Of a stretch of DNA of 64,000 nucleotides, positions 38,701 through 49,144 are shown piece after piece. Source of the stretch: Escallonia rubra. Its lineage: Eukaryota > Streptophyta > Magnoliopsida > Escalloniales > Escalloniaceae. Within the stretch, counting starts at the first letter, position 1. The number at the start of each line of letters is the position of its first letter. The notes beneath the pieces are model-generated. The model was not told the origin of the DNA and did no database searches. It saw only the letters and a list, made by a program, of their open reading frames with translations. The stretch lies in assembly GCA_033065855.1 (NCBI GenBank), contig JAVXUO010000181.1, forward strand, positions 99,797 to 163,796, read 5' to 3'. The position numbers were made by a program, and so were the translations under genes.

Positions 38701-41700
38701 AGATACCCATCTATGAAGACATATAACAGCTGTAAAATTTGAACCACATACTACACTCTTTACTTGCTTATCTTTCAAAAAATCGACAAGAGTAGGCATA
38801 TGTCGGTCTTCATTATCTCCATGGCCCAGTTGCCCATTTGCACCCTTTCCCCAGGTATAAACCTCTTTGTTCGAAGTCAAGACTGCGGCATGATGGGAAC
38901 CACAGGCAATTTCTTCAACAGAAATGTCAGCAATTTTACCTTCAATACAATTGGGAATCTTCCCATCAGCTAGAGGACTCCCCAGCTGTCCGTAATCAGG
39001 ACTACCCATTGTATATACTCGTCCTGTGGTTGTGAGCCCGATGGTTAGGTTATGCCCGCAGGCTACCTGAGAGAAACTTGTATCAATCAATGCAGCTATG
39101 CGCTTGGGAACTAGCCTATTTTCCTTATCACAATGACCAAGCCGGCCTTTGTCCCCATCACCCCAGGTGAACAAATTTTTCGATGAAGCAACATCAGATG
39201 GTCCAGAATCTGAAGATTTGTTTGGTACTTCAACAACTGCGGCGGTGTGCCAAACGCCACAAGCAACCCTCACTGTCCGCATTTCTTTCAATGCGTCCAC
39301 TTCTCTTGGGGTACCAAGGCTACTATGATCTCCATGGCCCAAGGCTCCAAAAGTTCCATCTCCAAACGTAAACAATTGGCCTAGAGATGTTATAAAAGCT
39401 GTATGCCAAGGTCCACAAGAGACAAATGATACATGTATACCTTCCATGAATCCAATAATTTTCTTTGGTATCCAATGACTGACTTCACTTCCATGGCCAA
39501 GCATACCAGAGTTGTGAGCGCCATCACCCCAAGTGTACAGATCTCCAGAAAGTGTAACAGCACATGTATGATACTCTCCACATGCCACCGTTTCAATGTT
39601 CATGCCACTGAGAGTGTCGATGAGCTTTGGGTGGGAAACATCTGCTCCAATTCCGTGCCCAAGCCTGCCTCCTGAATCCTCTCCCCAACTGAATAGCTCC
39701 CCTTGTTTGCTGACTAACACAGCATGCCTACTACCGCAAGCAATACTATGAACGTCAAGTACCATGGTCGACTCCAGCGCTTTTGGCAAATAAGCATCCC
39801 TCTTGTCACTAGACGATCTACCAACTCTAAGCACACCACCCCCCAGTACTCCATCACCAATGCCTTCTCCCCAAATGAAGATATCCCCAAGGGCATCAAA
39901 CTCCTCATGACAAGAACCCTGGCTTGATGAACTAACAACACTAGATAAACTAACTCGAACTGTATCAGCTGCAGAACTTCGACCATTTGTGTTGTCTACA
40001 CACACAGGTGATAGTGAGCTCGGTGAATAGGTCACTGGCTCTGCTTGAGAGTAACTTTTGGCAACTGCAGTATATGTAACAATGTCAGCAAATGCTTTTC
40101 CCAATCTGCTCTGAGGAATACCCTCAGCTAGTGGATTATCTCCTTGATCCTGATGTAATTAGGAATAGAAGAGATTAAACATAGAATAGGTGACTGAGGA
40201 ACGGTAAAATGATCACACTACCCCCCCCCCCCGGGCAAGAAAAAAAAAAAGGCAAAAACAAACTTTAAGACATAAGAAGGATGTGTTTTCGACTCACAAA
40301 ATATGCAGTTGGAGCAACTCTTCGACCATGTGGACTATCTGATGATACGCTCTCACATCTTGATTCACTTCTCACTTTGCGGTAGCTACTGCGTGCAATC
40401 AATGCCTTTAAACCAACGAACCAAATCTCAGCTTCATCCTTATCTTTACATATCTGTCCATAGAGAGGTAGTGTTGTCACACAAGGTCAACAAAGACATT
40501 GTTATTGTTAAGATCGTGATCCATCCATAGAGAAGGTAGTGTTATCACACAAGCCAAATCCTGTTTTGTGATTGATCTTCTCAACTTGCACATGGAGTAC
40601 TCATAGAAAAGATTGATTACATCTTCTTTTGGCATTGCTACTGAAGCCCACTTTGGCTCTTAGAGAAAATTAATTAGAAACTTACCAAATCTAAAGATCT
40701 ATCATTATATATGAGAGAAAATGATTGATATTCCTTCTCTGGCCGAGGATACCTCTGGAATATTGCCTGATAAAGAAAGACACTGCTGAATTAGTCAAAT
40801 GTTTGAACTTTGAGTATCGCTATTATACTTTGAGAACAATAAGGCATGCTGAAAACCAAAAGAAAGATACAAGGGCGGCATCAAATGAGTAAATTTAGAA
40901 AGTGAACTCATAGCAGCAATATTGAATGCCTCCTCAACGACGTTCATAGCTGCCAAAACGCAGGTCGACAGGTCGTATAAAGGACTTTCTGAGATCAAAA
41001 TGTAGACCTATTAGACATCTCATAAGACTTTTCGTTACAACGACTAACCTTGTAGTCTATTCCTGGTAAGAACCACCATATTTTGTCCAAAGGTTGGTTT
41101 TCTTCTTTTTTAATAGGTTGAAAGGTGTGCAACACAAGGACTTCCTTAGGGGGTCACTTATCCTATCACCACTCAAAGACTTTCCAGGGGGTCTCTCATA
41201 TCACTCAGGCCCAAGCATGTTTAACTGCGGTGTTCTGATTGTACCCATTGCATAAAATGTATGCTGAATGTTTTCTTCGTCCACCGTGTTGGTTAATAAC
41301 TGTTAAATGTTACTTTTGATAAGTATCTCTTATATCTCGCAAGCCAGGGAGCAACTCATGCCTACATTAGAATCAATAAAAGTTCCTACACCATCCATTT
41401 TTCTGATGTAGTTACTATTATTCGTTTTCTGCACAGTAGTTACTATTTCTCTTTTCCTGTACACCCTGACAGTCAATATATAACTTTAAGCATGCCCAAT
41501 GTTTCTGAGAGGGCATGCTTTCTACAAGTACAGATATTATCCAGAAAATAAGGTTCATATAAACCAGGGTAACTTATAACAAGCTAAGAAGCAGTGTATA
41601 GAAAAGAAAATAAGAGGTGGGAGGACCTTGATTGCTTTACTTCAGGACAAAAGTAAGAAAACTTACAGTACGCTGTCCGGGAATAATCCTTGATACATGA

Positions 41701-44700
41701 CGTAGTTCAAGCTGTTTCTCTTCCTTGCCATAGTACCATATCAGCGTAGACTCATCCTGAAATGTAGCCACAGCACTGGAGAACCTAAGCAAATGGACAC
41801 TGAAAAGATGGAATGCTGTTGTTCCCTAGTTAATGCAACTAGAACGTAGATATGATTTATAAGCAGCATAAAAATCGTCTGTAATCATCGTTTATGGTAT
41901 TTGTAAGAAGGATCGCGAGTGCACCCTTCGTTGCTGAATTGAAACCCTACACTGGTCATTTTGAGGTTGGTTAGGGTGCGGCTTAGAAAGAGCTTCCAGG
42001 GTACCCAAGCATGCCCAGAAGTTGAAGTTGACTCTGTTGTGCCTTATGTGTCCCACTTCAAGGGAGGGACAGATAAAGACGTATATTCCAGGGGTGAGCT
42101 CCTCCTGCGCATAATGCAGCCTCATATTTTTCCTTTAGCCTTCTTTTTCTGGTCCAAGGAGGAGTTTTTCAGGACAGATGTGGCCTTTGAGGGCTCTGGT
42201 GAAGATATTATCAATCAGGAATATCTGTATTTTTCTTTGTTCTTTTCCTTGCAGATGCTCGGTGATCCCGTTTCTGAGTAGTGGTTGCGGAGGGTCCGAT
42301 GCTTGCTAAGTTGAGAAGAAGTGCATCAAGGATGGAATTACAGACTATCAGATTGAGAAGATCAGGTTAAACAGAGATGGAGCTTGGTGACTTGGCAACT
42401 GAAGAAAATTCAGGAGAACTTGGTGACTTCTATGATGATGCTAGTTGGAGGCTCGTTTATGGAGGGTATAACCTGTGATGGAGCAATTAGGCAACTGAAG
42501 AAAATTCAGGAGAACTTGGTGACTTCTATGATGATGCTAGTTGGAGGCTCGTTTGTGGAGGGTATAACCTGTGATAGTGTGATGTAAAGAAGCTTCAGAA
42601 GTATGGAGACGCTTAGATGATATGGGTCTGGATTGATTGACTGAGGGTGCTAAGACTTTTAGTACTAAAAAAAAATGCTTGATGAGAGTGGAAAAACATA
42701 TACATCTAACAATAAACGAGTTTTTAACTTGCACCAACAATAGGGGGATTAAGCTTACAAGTCATACTATAAAGCTTTGGAAGAGGGTAGTTGAGCATGT
42801 ACATTACAGAATCAGCTTGATTGTCTCAGAGATCACTACGAAGGCTCGTTTCTTAATTTGGCGATCAACGACGAAATTAGTGGAAAAAGAAGTATTTTAT
42901 ATGGTCTTTATAAATATAAAAAGAATATGACAGACTACCAACGAAAGTTACGAGGTTGGGTCTCTAGAAAGAAGTAGTTACTAAGTAAGTCCATGCGACT
43001 ATGGTTCATAATGATGAGCTGCATAAGGTCAATTGATCAGAGTAGAATGAGGGTTGATCTAGAGTTGGATTAATTATTAAGTACTTTAGTATCCAAGAGC
43101 TTTAGAGGGTGTTTGGGATTCACTCTAGAATGGTCAGACCTGATTAGATCCAAATTAAATCAGGTTTAAAATGTTTGGCAAAAAAAAGAAAAAAACAAAG
43201 CTGATTAAATCTGCTCTAATGTGCTCAAAACTGATTAAATCCATAATCCTGATTTTCTTGGATTCTGATTTAATCAATTTTGGAGAATCAGGTTTGACCT
43301 TACCTATAAAGAAACACTAGATGCCCGAATTTTCAATATATTATATGGTAATTTTAACACAACAAACCTACTTTCATCCCTCTTTAGCCTAGGATACGGG
43401 GATATGTCATTTCTAAAAATTACAAGATATGGGTGCGGCAGGGATACGACAAATATCATAATTTACATATAAATAAATATGTGTGTGTTTGTGTGAATAC
43501 ACACATACATATATGTATATATGTACATGTGAAAAAGTAACATTTGAGAGTTTGTTAAGTTTAATGGGCTGTTCATAAATATTGAAATTGCATAGCTAAG
43601 TTTGTTTGCGTATTACTGTTTTTTCTTTGAAGTATTGGGGTTAATTTTGTAATAAGTTAATAAGTGGATACTTAAATAAAATAGCAAATCGAATCCAGCC
43701 GTCAAAAAACCACTCAACATCAACCAGGTTTCTCCTCTTCTCTGGAATCACAGCCCAAGTTCTATTGCTGCTGCAGCCTTGGGTCGCCGCACGCCTCACG
43801 CTGCCGCCCCGTTGGGTCCCAGGTTCTATCTTCTTCTTCTCCTCCTCCTCCTCCTTCTAACTTTCTCTCTTTCTCATCACTCTCCTACGAGATCTCTCTT
43901 GGGTGGTCGCCGGAGTCGCTGATGGTTGCCGGGGTGGCTACTTCGTCGCCCCTGCTCTCTCTCTCTCTCGGTCTCTCCAGTCTCCCCTCTTCGCAGATCT
44001 GCCCTCAAAATATCTCAACTATAAGTTTTGTTACTTATGATTTGACCCCTAAAACTTCTGTTTTATGTTTTGACCCCCAAAGATTCTTTTGAAAACTATG
44101 TTTTCACACCATAAGTGTTCAATATGCACCCAATCCGTATCCTATCTGCACCTGGTATTCGAGAAATAAAAAAATAAAAAAAACAGATATGCACCCGACA
44201 TGCACTTGCACCCGAGGCCCACCCGATGTCGGTGCTTCACTCTGTTTGGAGCACCTGTGCTTTAGAGCCTTGAAAAACTTTTAATCTAGGGTTAATTACT
44301 CACGGCACCCCTGAGGTTTACCCTAAATTACACACGAACCCCCCTATCTTTTGAAAATTACACTCCGCACCCCCAGGTTTGTACCCGCATTTCACGGAGC
44401 CCCACAAAATTGACGGGGACCCTAACTCCGTCTAAAGATTCCCTAACACCTTACTTTTTTATTTTTTCATCCCCAAACTACCCTCCCTTTCTTGAATAAA
44501 ACCCCCCTTTGCCCTTTAGGTTTTTCTTCTTCTTCTGTTATATCTTTTTTTTTTAACTTTTACCAACAGTGATGTTGTACAGCCAACAATGCATGTTGTA
44601 CAACCAAAACTTCACACTGTACAACCAATAATGCAGGAACAAATGGGATTGCTGGCTGCTCTCATTTCACACATCACCATCCATCACCGCCAGGGACACC

Positions 44701-47700
44701 TTCCGACACACCTCCGGCGACATCCCGGTGACCATGCCGACATCACCCACTGCCCTTGCGTATCTACTCATCACGCCGATCCGGCCACCACGCCGGCCTC
44801 TACCTCCCAACGAAAACCACCCACCCAAGACCCACACCGCCAGCAACACCCACTGTCCCTGCCAATCAACTATCCTCATCACCACGACCCACCACCACTG
44901 GCCACCACCTCCCCACGAAGATAAACTACGACCACCCACAACCACACCGGCGCACCCAAGGCCGCCAACCTCACCAAGGGCCATTACAGGCGACACCTTT
45001 GGTTGCCTAAATCAGTCGCCCACCTAGTACCCATCCACAACCGACACCGGCACACCGACAACCACAGCGGCAACCGATCCCCGTTCCCAAGGGCTACAAA
45101 ACATACATATACAATCTTGCACGCCGAGGATAGCCAACGAGTTAGGTAGAGTTGACTCGTCGATCTCGTTCATTTTCTTCTTCGACTCGTCCGTCTTGCG
45201 TTCGTCCTGAGCCACCTCAGCTTGCATTTTCGTCTCCACTGCCTCCGACTCCTTCGCGTCGGCACTCCTGCCGTATCTCACCGCCTGATTTCGCCGAAAC
45301 GGCGGCGCACGAGCAGGTAAAGACTTAGGCAGAGTCGACTCGTCGGCCTCGTTCCGTTTGTCCTGAATCTGCATTCCCATCGGCTCCCGCTCGCTAACCT
45401 CAGCACTCCTGCCGTCTCTCACCTCTTGATACCGGCGATTCAGCCGAAAAGATGGGGTGCGTGTAGGTATCGACTTAGGGCGAGCCAACTCGTCGGCCTC
45501 GTGCAGCATGTCTTGAAATTTCGGCCCCACCTGCTCTGGCTTGCTCGAACCGGCATTCCGGCTGTTCTTCACCGGTTGATGTCGGTGAGTGCTCGAATCC
45601 GGCGTCGTGCGATTGGAGGAGGAGTTGGGGACACTGGTCACTCCGTCATCGTTCATCTTTTGCTGCTGCTGGAGCCATCTTGAAATTTATACAAGGGCAT
45701 AAATGTCTTTTTATGTCCAGCCATTAACACCGTTAAAGAAAGTTAGATTTTAGGAGCGGAGTGTAATTTACAAAGATAGGCGGGTCCGCGTGTAATTTAG
45801 GGCAAACCTCAGGGGTGCCGTGAGTAATTAACCCTTTAATCTATTATGCTTAAAATATATTAAAGTTGATTCTAAAAACTGATCCTAATTTAATCAAAAT
45901 CTACTTTTGAGAATCAATCTCAAACGGCCTCTTAGATTGACATAGTACATAGCTTAGGTAAATATGGGTGGGCAGGAGGTATGTAAGTGTAACAAATACT
46001 CTTTTGCAACAACTAGGACCAACGATGCATACTGAATGTGATGGACATTGTTGGACCCATTCTCTAACAACTCAAGCTGTTAGAGCAGATAATAACTAAA
46101 CATGGCACAAAAAAGCTTGTTTGCCAAGGCCTTGGGTTCAAGCCTTGCAGCTTTCAGACGGTCCTCCATATTCGGTTAATTGCCTCACCTGGTGGCGGTG
46201 ATCTGTTTTCCTCTTCACATGCAAATGGGTGGATTTGGTTTTGGAGGGGGGCTGTTAAAATTGTTTGGCCAAACCTCTAATATCTTAAGCATAATGCTCG
46301 CGATATTCAATATCAAATCTAAGTGAAAACTTCATAGGACAATCATGAGGCTTGCTCCGGTTCAGAACTTTGGTAAGACGTGCATAGTGTAGGTGATATG
46401 GAACACTTCGTGAATGAGGGCTCACAAGAAAGGATAGAGAAAGAAACGGTGATAATCAGCAAAAAGGTGGAGGTGGCAACGATGTGAGAAGAACTTGTAA
46501 GACCGAGATGGTACGGAAAAATGCTCCCGTACAAAAAAGAGACTTCTTGATGAGGTAAGCAAGGTAGGAGAAGATTGATTTAGAGAGGATGATGTTGCCA
46601 ACCAACTACTTTCTAAATCAAATTTCCATACAAGTATGGCGATTCTCATCACTTTTTGTCATCGCTTTACCAGGAAGAAAATCTTCCTTAACCTTAGTCA
46701 AGAATGACACCAATTGTAGCAACATACGTTTGTATATGCCCAATTATTTAGCATCAATTGCATGCATGCTATAGGACCCAGAAGAGGAAAAAAATGTAGT
46801 GAAACACCGATTTTAAACTTGTTGTTACTCTATGAAAATAGAGACAGTCCATGGTAAGCATTTCGAAGTGCTAACTCCATGGATATTTGGTGGTTGTTGC
46901 TCACAAATGATGAGAAAAACCGGCCTCCTTTACTTCTATTTTCCCCCCTTATAAACATGCCAATTACTACATTTGGAGAGTCTTGTGTGTCTTTTAAACC
47001 ATTTCGGTCAAGCTTAGATTCCTCCCTAGCGGCTTCTTTAGACATTGTTTTGACGGATGGTCATTGAGAATTTGGGCCAACGACAGTAAAGGGAATTTTA
47101 AAAGCTTATTTTTACAAGGCAGTAGTACCACTAGACAACAACCAATAAATATAGGACTTAAGTTGTTTTCCTTCAAACAAGCGAAAAGGATAAAGATCAT
47201 CCCAAAATTGCTATGAACACATTTTTTTCCAGTGTTACATAACACTCCCATAGCATGCATGCATCAATCGCATGCATGCTATGGGACCCAGAAGAGGAAA
47301 AAAATGTAGTGAAACACCGATTTTAAACTTGTTGTTACTCTATGAAAATAGAGACAGTCCATGGTAAGCATTTCGAAGTGCTAACTCCATGGATATTTGG
47401 TGGTTGTTGCTCACAAATGATGAGAAAAACCGGCCTCCTTTACCTCTATTTTCCCCCCTTATAAACATGCCAATTACTACATTTGGAGAGTCTTGTGTGT
47501 CTTGTAAACCATTTCGGTCAAGCTTAGATTCCTCCCTAGCGGCTTCTTTAGACATTGTTTTGACGGATGTTTATTGAGAATTTGGGCCAACGACAGTAAA
47601 GGGAATTTTAAAAGCTTATTTTTACAAGGCAGTAGTACCACTAGACAACAACCAATAAATATAGGACTTAAGTTGTTTTCCTTCAAACAAGCGAAAAGGA

Positions 47701-49144
47701 TAAAGATCATCCCAAAATTGCTATGAACACATTTTTTTCCAGTGTTACATAACACTCCCATAGCATGCATGCATCAATCGCATGCATGCTATGGGACCCA
47801 GAAGAGGAAAAAAATGTAGTGAAACACCGATTTTAAACTTGTTGTTACTCTATGAAAATAGAGACAGTCCATGGTAAGCATTTCGAAGTGCTAACTCCAT
47901 GGATATTTGGTGGTTGTTGCTCACAAATGATGAGAAAAACCGGCCTCCTTTACTTCTATTTTCCCCCCTTATAAACATGCCAATTACTACATTTGGAGAG
48001 TCTTGTGTGTCTTGTAAACCATTTCGGTCAAGCTTAGATTCCTCCCTAGCGGCTTCTTTAGACATTGTTTTGATGGATGTTCATTGAGAATTTGGGCCAA
48101 CGACAGTAAAGGGAATTTTAAAAGCTTATTTTTACAAGGCAGTAGTACCACTAGACAACAACCAATAAATATAGGACTTAAGTTGTTTTCCTTCAAACAA
48201 GCGAAAAGGATAAAGATCATCCCAAAATTGCTATGAACACATTTTTTTCCAGTGTTACATAACACTCAATGCAACTTACAGTAGAAAGTCGAAATGGGCA
48301 GAACTTTGGCTTCCCTCTGCGGCCGTACTTCAGCAAATATGCCCCTTTCTTAAGGGCTGTAATGGCCTGCATATTATATTAAAGCAGGAAAAAAAAAACT
48401 ACAGCATAAGATTCAGTTCTCCATTCAAGAGCATTAATTGCAGTGAAATGAGTCCAATACTTCCAATCATATCCTCTGCTCCCCCACCCCCCAACACGCA
48501 CGCACACACACACACAAGAACAAGTGTTTCTCTAGTCATACTTGATTAACATATAATCCATGGCTGTCAAGAAAATGCAAAAGTGGTGATCATAGTGATT
48601 TTGCAGGTGAAATGAGAATGCTTATACATGTCTTGTATTATGCAAAATAACAAACCAGGATAGCATTAAATTACCAAATATGCTGCTGTTATAATACATA
48701 TACACACCATAATCTGATTTCTCGTGTATGAACTTCAAGAGAGCTCAATAGTGGCATTAACACTAAACTTAAAACTAACTTTAGAGCAAAAGGGCGGCCA
48801 GGGGAACGAGATCACAATCAAATACTAATCTCCTTCAGGGCTTCCCCCATGACAGGTGTCTAGGGAGGGTTTTTGTATGCAGCCTTTCCTGCACTTACGT
48901 GGAGAGACTGTTTTCGTTTTTCAAACACGTTACCTCCATGTCGTGGTGGAGCAACCTAACCGTTGCGCTCAGGCTCATCCTCTACTTGAAACTAACTCTA
49001 TTCCTTTGTTTACGTAGTTACCTATTCGGACGCATATAATCACCAGACGAGTAAGATTATCTGCGTGGTGTGTGAGATGCACGAAATCGTATGTACCTGG
49101 TCCGTGTCCCTTTCTCCGAGACCAACCCTCTGCAAATCAGCCAT
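32746..49144 (-). CDS. PRAF: PRAF-type protein: PH, RCC1 repeats, FYVE finger, coiled coil, BRX; nine exons
   Basis: Minus-strand coding exons are 49097-49144, 48280-48366, 41667-41756, 40686-40766, 40298-40453, 38029-40149, 36774-36920, 33206-33498 and 32746-32839. Every junction is GT-AG, and the join is open for 1038 residues, close to the roughly 1100 usual for the family. Exon 1 encodes MADLQRVGLGERDTDQ. The PH domain covers about 17-130 (LKKGAYLLKYGRRGKPKF...DEAEIWFVGLKALI). RCC1 repeats run about 240-632 (CGSRHAVLV, GRLGHG, CGEYHTCAV). The FYVE finger covers about 634-700 with eight cysteines and the plant-type RKRHNCYNCG core. A coiled coil spans about 850-910. BRX ends the protein (GVYVTLSSLPSGGHELRRVRF, RKRFTEQQAEKWWAEN). 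The family binds phosphoinositides and has RCC1-like exchange activity on small GTPases in vitro, at endomembranes. The second intron (about 6.5 kb) is swollen by insertions. Confidence 0.95.
33499..36773. other. PRAF intron before the BRX-encoding exon
   Basis: This 3.3 kb intron holds a CCACC-rich block (34090-34300) and short unrecognised frames: 34827-35027 minus strand, with HPPHPRRVTNALQ, and 35514-35804 plus strand. The latter two may be pieces of an unidentified insertion or pseudogene, but I see no domain. A GGGA/GGGAG purine tract lies at 33640-33665. Confidence 0.45.
37442..37565 (-). mobile_element. 5'-truncated Au-type SINE in a PRAF intron
   Basis: On the minus strand the block reads GGAACAGCTTC, GGGGGTAAGGCTGC, then CCCCGCAATGGCAGGGGCCT and GGGCACTAGGCC near the end. 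This matches the 3' half of the plant Au SINE (…GGGTAAGGCTGCGTACA…GACCCCGC…GGGCTGCCC). The tRNA-derived promoter half is missing. It is in the same orientation as PRAF. Confidence 0.65.
40219..40232. repeat. Poly-C run next to a poly-A run in a PRAF intron
   Basis: A run of 13-14 C is followed within ten bases by a run of 11 A (about 40240-40250). It is likely length-variable. Confidence 0.7.
41120..41290 (-). mobile_element. 5S rRNA-derived relic, probably from a Cassandra-type TRIM
   Basis: On the minus strand the segment reads ATCAGAACACCGCAGTTAAA, CATGCTTGGGC, GAGTGATA, CCCCCTGGAAAGTC, then a second GAGTGgTGATAGGAT, AGTGACCCCCTAAGGAAGTC and CTTGTGTTGCAC. This tracks plant 5S rRNA (ATCAGAACTCCGAAGTTAAG, CGTGCTTGGGCGAGAGTAGT, GTGACCTCCTGGGAAGTCCT, CGTGTTGCACC) through the box A/C control region to the 3' end. 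Cassandra TRIMs carry such 5S sequence in their LTRs; an ordinary 5S pseudogene is the alternative. It is diverged and carries an internal partial duplication, so it is an old fossil. It lies in a PRAF intron, same strand. Confidence 0.65.
42394..42585. repeat. 96-bp tandem duplication in PRAF intron 2
   Basis: GGCAACTGAAGAAAATTCAG begins at 42394 and again at 42490. The two 96-bp copies are nearly identical (a handful of differences), so the duplication is recent. On the plus strand both copies are open and in the same frame. Confidence 0.9.
42640..42965 (+). mobile_element. LINE reverse-transcriptase remnant (RTE-like)
   Basis: The plus-strand frame 42637-42930 reads NNRGIKLTSHTIKLWKRVVE, then ISLIVSE, and ends FYMVFINIKRI. 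This parallels the reverse-transcriptase block of plant RTE-type LINEs (NYRGIKLMSHTMKLWERVIE ... HMVFIDLEKAYDRVPR). Shortly after, in another frame, DRLPT-like sequence continues the same domain, so at least one frameshift is present. Only the finger/palm part of the domain survives. The element is dead and antisense to PRAF. Confidence 0.7.
44289..45834. mobile_element. Mutator-like non-autonomous element with perfect 9-bp target duplication
   Basis: Both ends start GGGTTAATTACTCACGGCAC and stay alike for about 79 bp (roughly 90% by eye). TTTAATCTA flanks the element on both sides (44280-44288 and 45835-45843), an intact 9-bp target duplication typical of Mutator-like elements. The intact duplication suggests a moderately recent insertion. 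The 1546-bp interior is GC-richer than its surroundings and holds a 210-codon frame (45024-45656, minus). No MURA-type transposase is seen, so it would depend on a partner. The plan (long TIRs around gene-like DNA) is that of a Pack-MULE, but the donor gene is not identified. Confidence 0.8.
45024..45656 (-). CDS. Frame of 210 codons with internal repeats inside the Mutator-like element
   Basis: The frame begins MNDDGVTSVPNSSSNR and is hydrophilic and low in cysteine until its end. It contains two and a half imperfect repeats of about 50 residues. Repeat one has HEADELARPKSIPTRTPSFR then RDGRSAEVSEREPM. Repeat two has NEADESTLPKSLPARAPPFR then RYGRSADAKESEAV. The last half-repeat has NEIDESTLPNSLA. 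The last 35 residues (CMFCSPWERGSVAAVVVGVP) differ in style and may be read-out into unrelated DNA. I do not recognise a family. It may be a captured host gene fragment or element-specific sequence; whether it is transcribed is unknown. Confidence 0.35.
   Translation of the reverse strand: MNDDGVTSVPNSSSNRTTPDSSTHRHQPVKNSRNAGSSKPEQVGPKFQDMLHEADELARPKSIPTRTPSFRLNRRYQEVRDGRSAEVSEREPMGMQIQDKRNEADESTLPKSLPARAPPFRRNQAVRYGRSADAKESEAVETKMQAEVAQDERKTDESKKKMNEIDESTLPNSLAILGVQDCICMFCSPWERGSVAAVVVGVPVSVVDGY
46040..46262. mobile_element. TRIM-like retroelement relic in PRAF intron 2
   Basis: The phrase TTGGACCCATTCTCTAACAA, followed by 'aagctgttagagcagataataact', then a GCTTGTTTGCCAAGGCCTTG GGTTCAAGC block and CTCTTCACATGCAAATGGG, matches the plan seen at 6435-6780 and in many plant genomes. 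It is decayed and non-coding. Family naming is tentative. Confidence 0.35.
46757..48267. repeat. Three near-identical 510-bp tandem units with palindromic junctions
   Basis: Units begin about 46757, 47267 and 47777 and repeat at exactly 510 bp (for example, the same frame recurs at 46830, 47340 and 47850). Only a few single-base differences separate them. Each junction reads CCCATAGCATGCATGC, a 7-bp spacer ATCAATC, then GCATGCATGCTATGGG, so each unit has 16-bp inverted termini. The last unit lacks its closing arm and stops at 48267, 13 bp from the splice donor of PRAF exon 2 (48280). The unit could be a tandemly amplified inverted-repeat element. Open frames of 60-97 codons inside are shared by all copies and show no domain. 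Confidence 0.9.
48499..48516. repeat. CA microsatellite in PRAF intron 1
   Basis: A run of (CA)n with an imperfect ACGC start, preceded by a C-rich patch. A second CA run of similar length lies at 51894-51912. Confidence 0.8.
48788..48985 (-). mobile_element. Au-type SINE, near full length, in PRAF intron 1
   Basis: On the minus strand the element opens GATGAGCCTGAGCGCAACGG (box A-like), followed by TTAGGTTGCTCC, ACATGGAGGTAACGTGTTTG (degenerate box B), then GCAGGAAAGGCTGCATACAA, and it closes GCCGCCCTTTT. This is the known order of the plant Au SINE. It is about 198 bp, normal length, in PRAF sense orientation. The box B is worn, so it is probably inactive. Confidence 0.75.

Larger units (their letters stand above)
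43105..45931. mobile_element. PIF/Harbinger-like element with 3-bp TTA duplication, interrupted by a Mutator-like element
   Basis: The left end starts GAGGGTGTTTGGGATTCACT. The right end on the other strand starts GAGGCCGTTTGAGATTGATT, an imperfect terminal inverted repeat (about 20 of 25). It is flanked by TTA at 43102-43104 and 45932-45934, the target-duplication type of PIF/Harbinger elements. Its own length without the insert is about 1.27 kb. Near the left end a further foldback joins GGTCAGACCTGATT (43131) with AATCAGGTTTGACC (43286). No transposase is visible. Confidence 0.55.

Noticed and set aside
38174-39986. Plus- and minus-strand frames within the large PRAF exon
   Set aside because: All are out-of-frame or antisense readings of the RCC1/FYVE coding sequence.
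41961-42281. Plus-strand frame of 106 codons in PRAF intron 2
   Set aside because: It has some gene-like look and a downstream CTTGCAG acceptor, but no recognisable domain, no partner exon and a disordered end; not supportable as a gene.
44589-45027. Pro/His/Thr-rich frames inside the Mutator-like element
   Set aside because: Low-complexity CCACC-rich DNA is open in three frames at once and on the opposite strand, so no frame is favoured.
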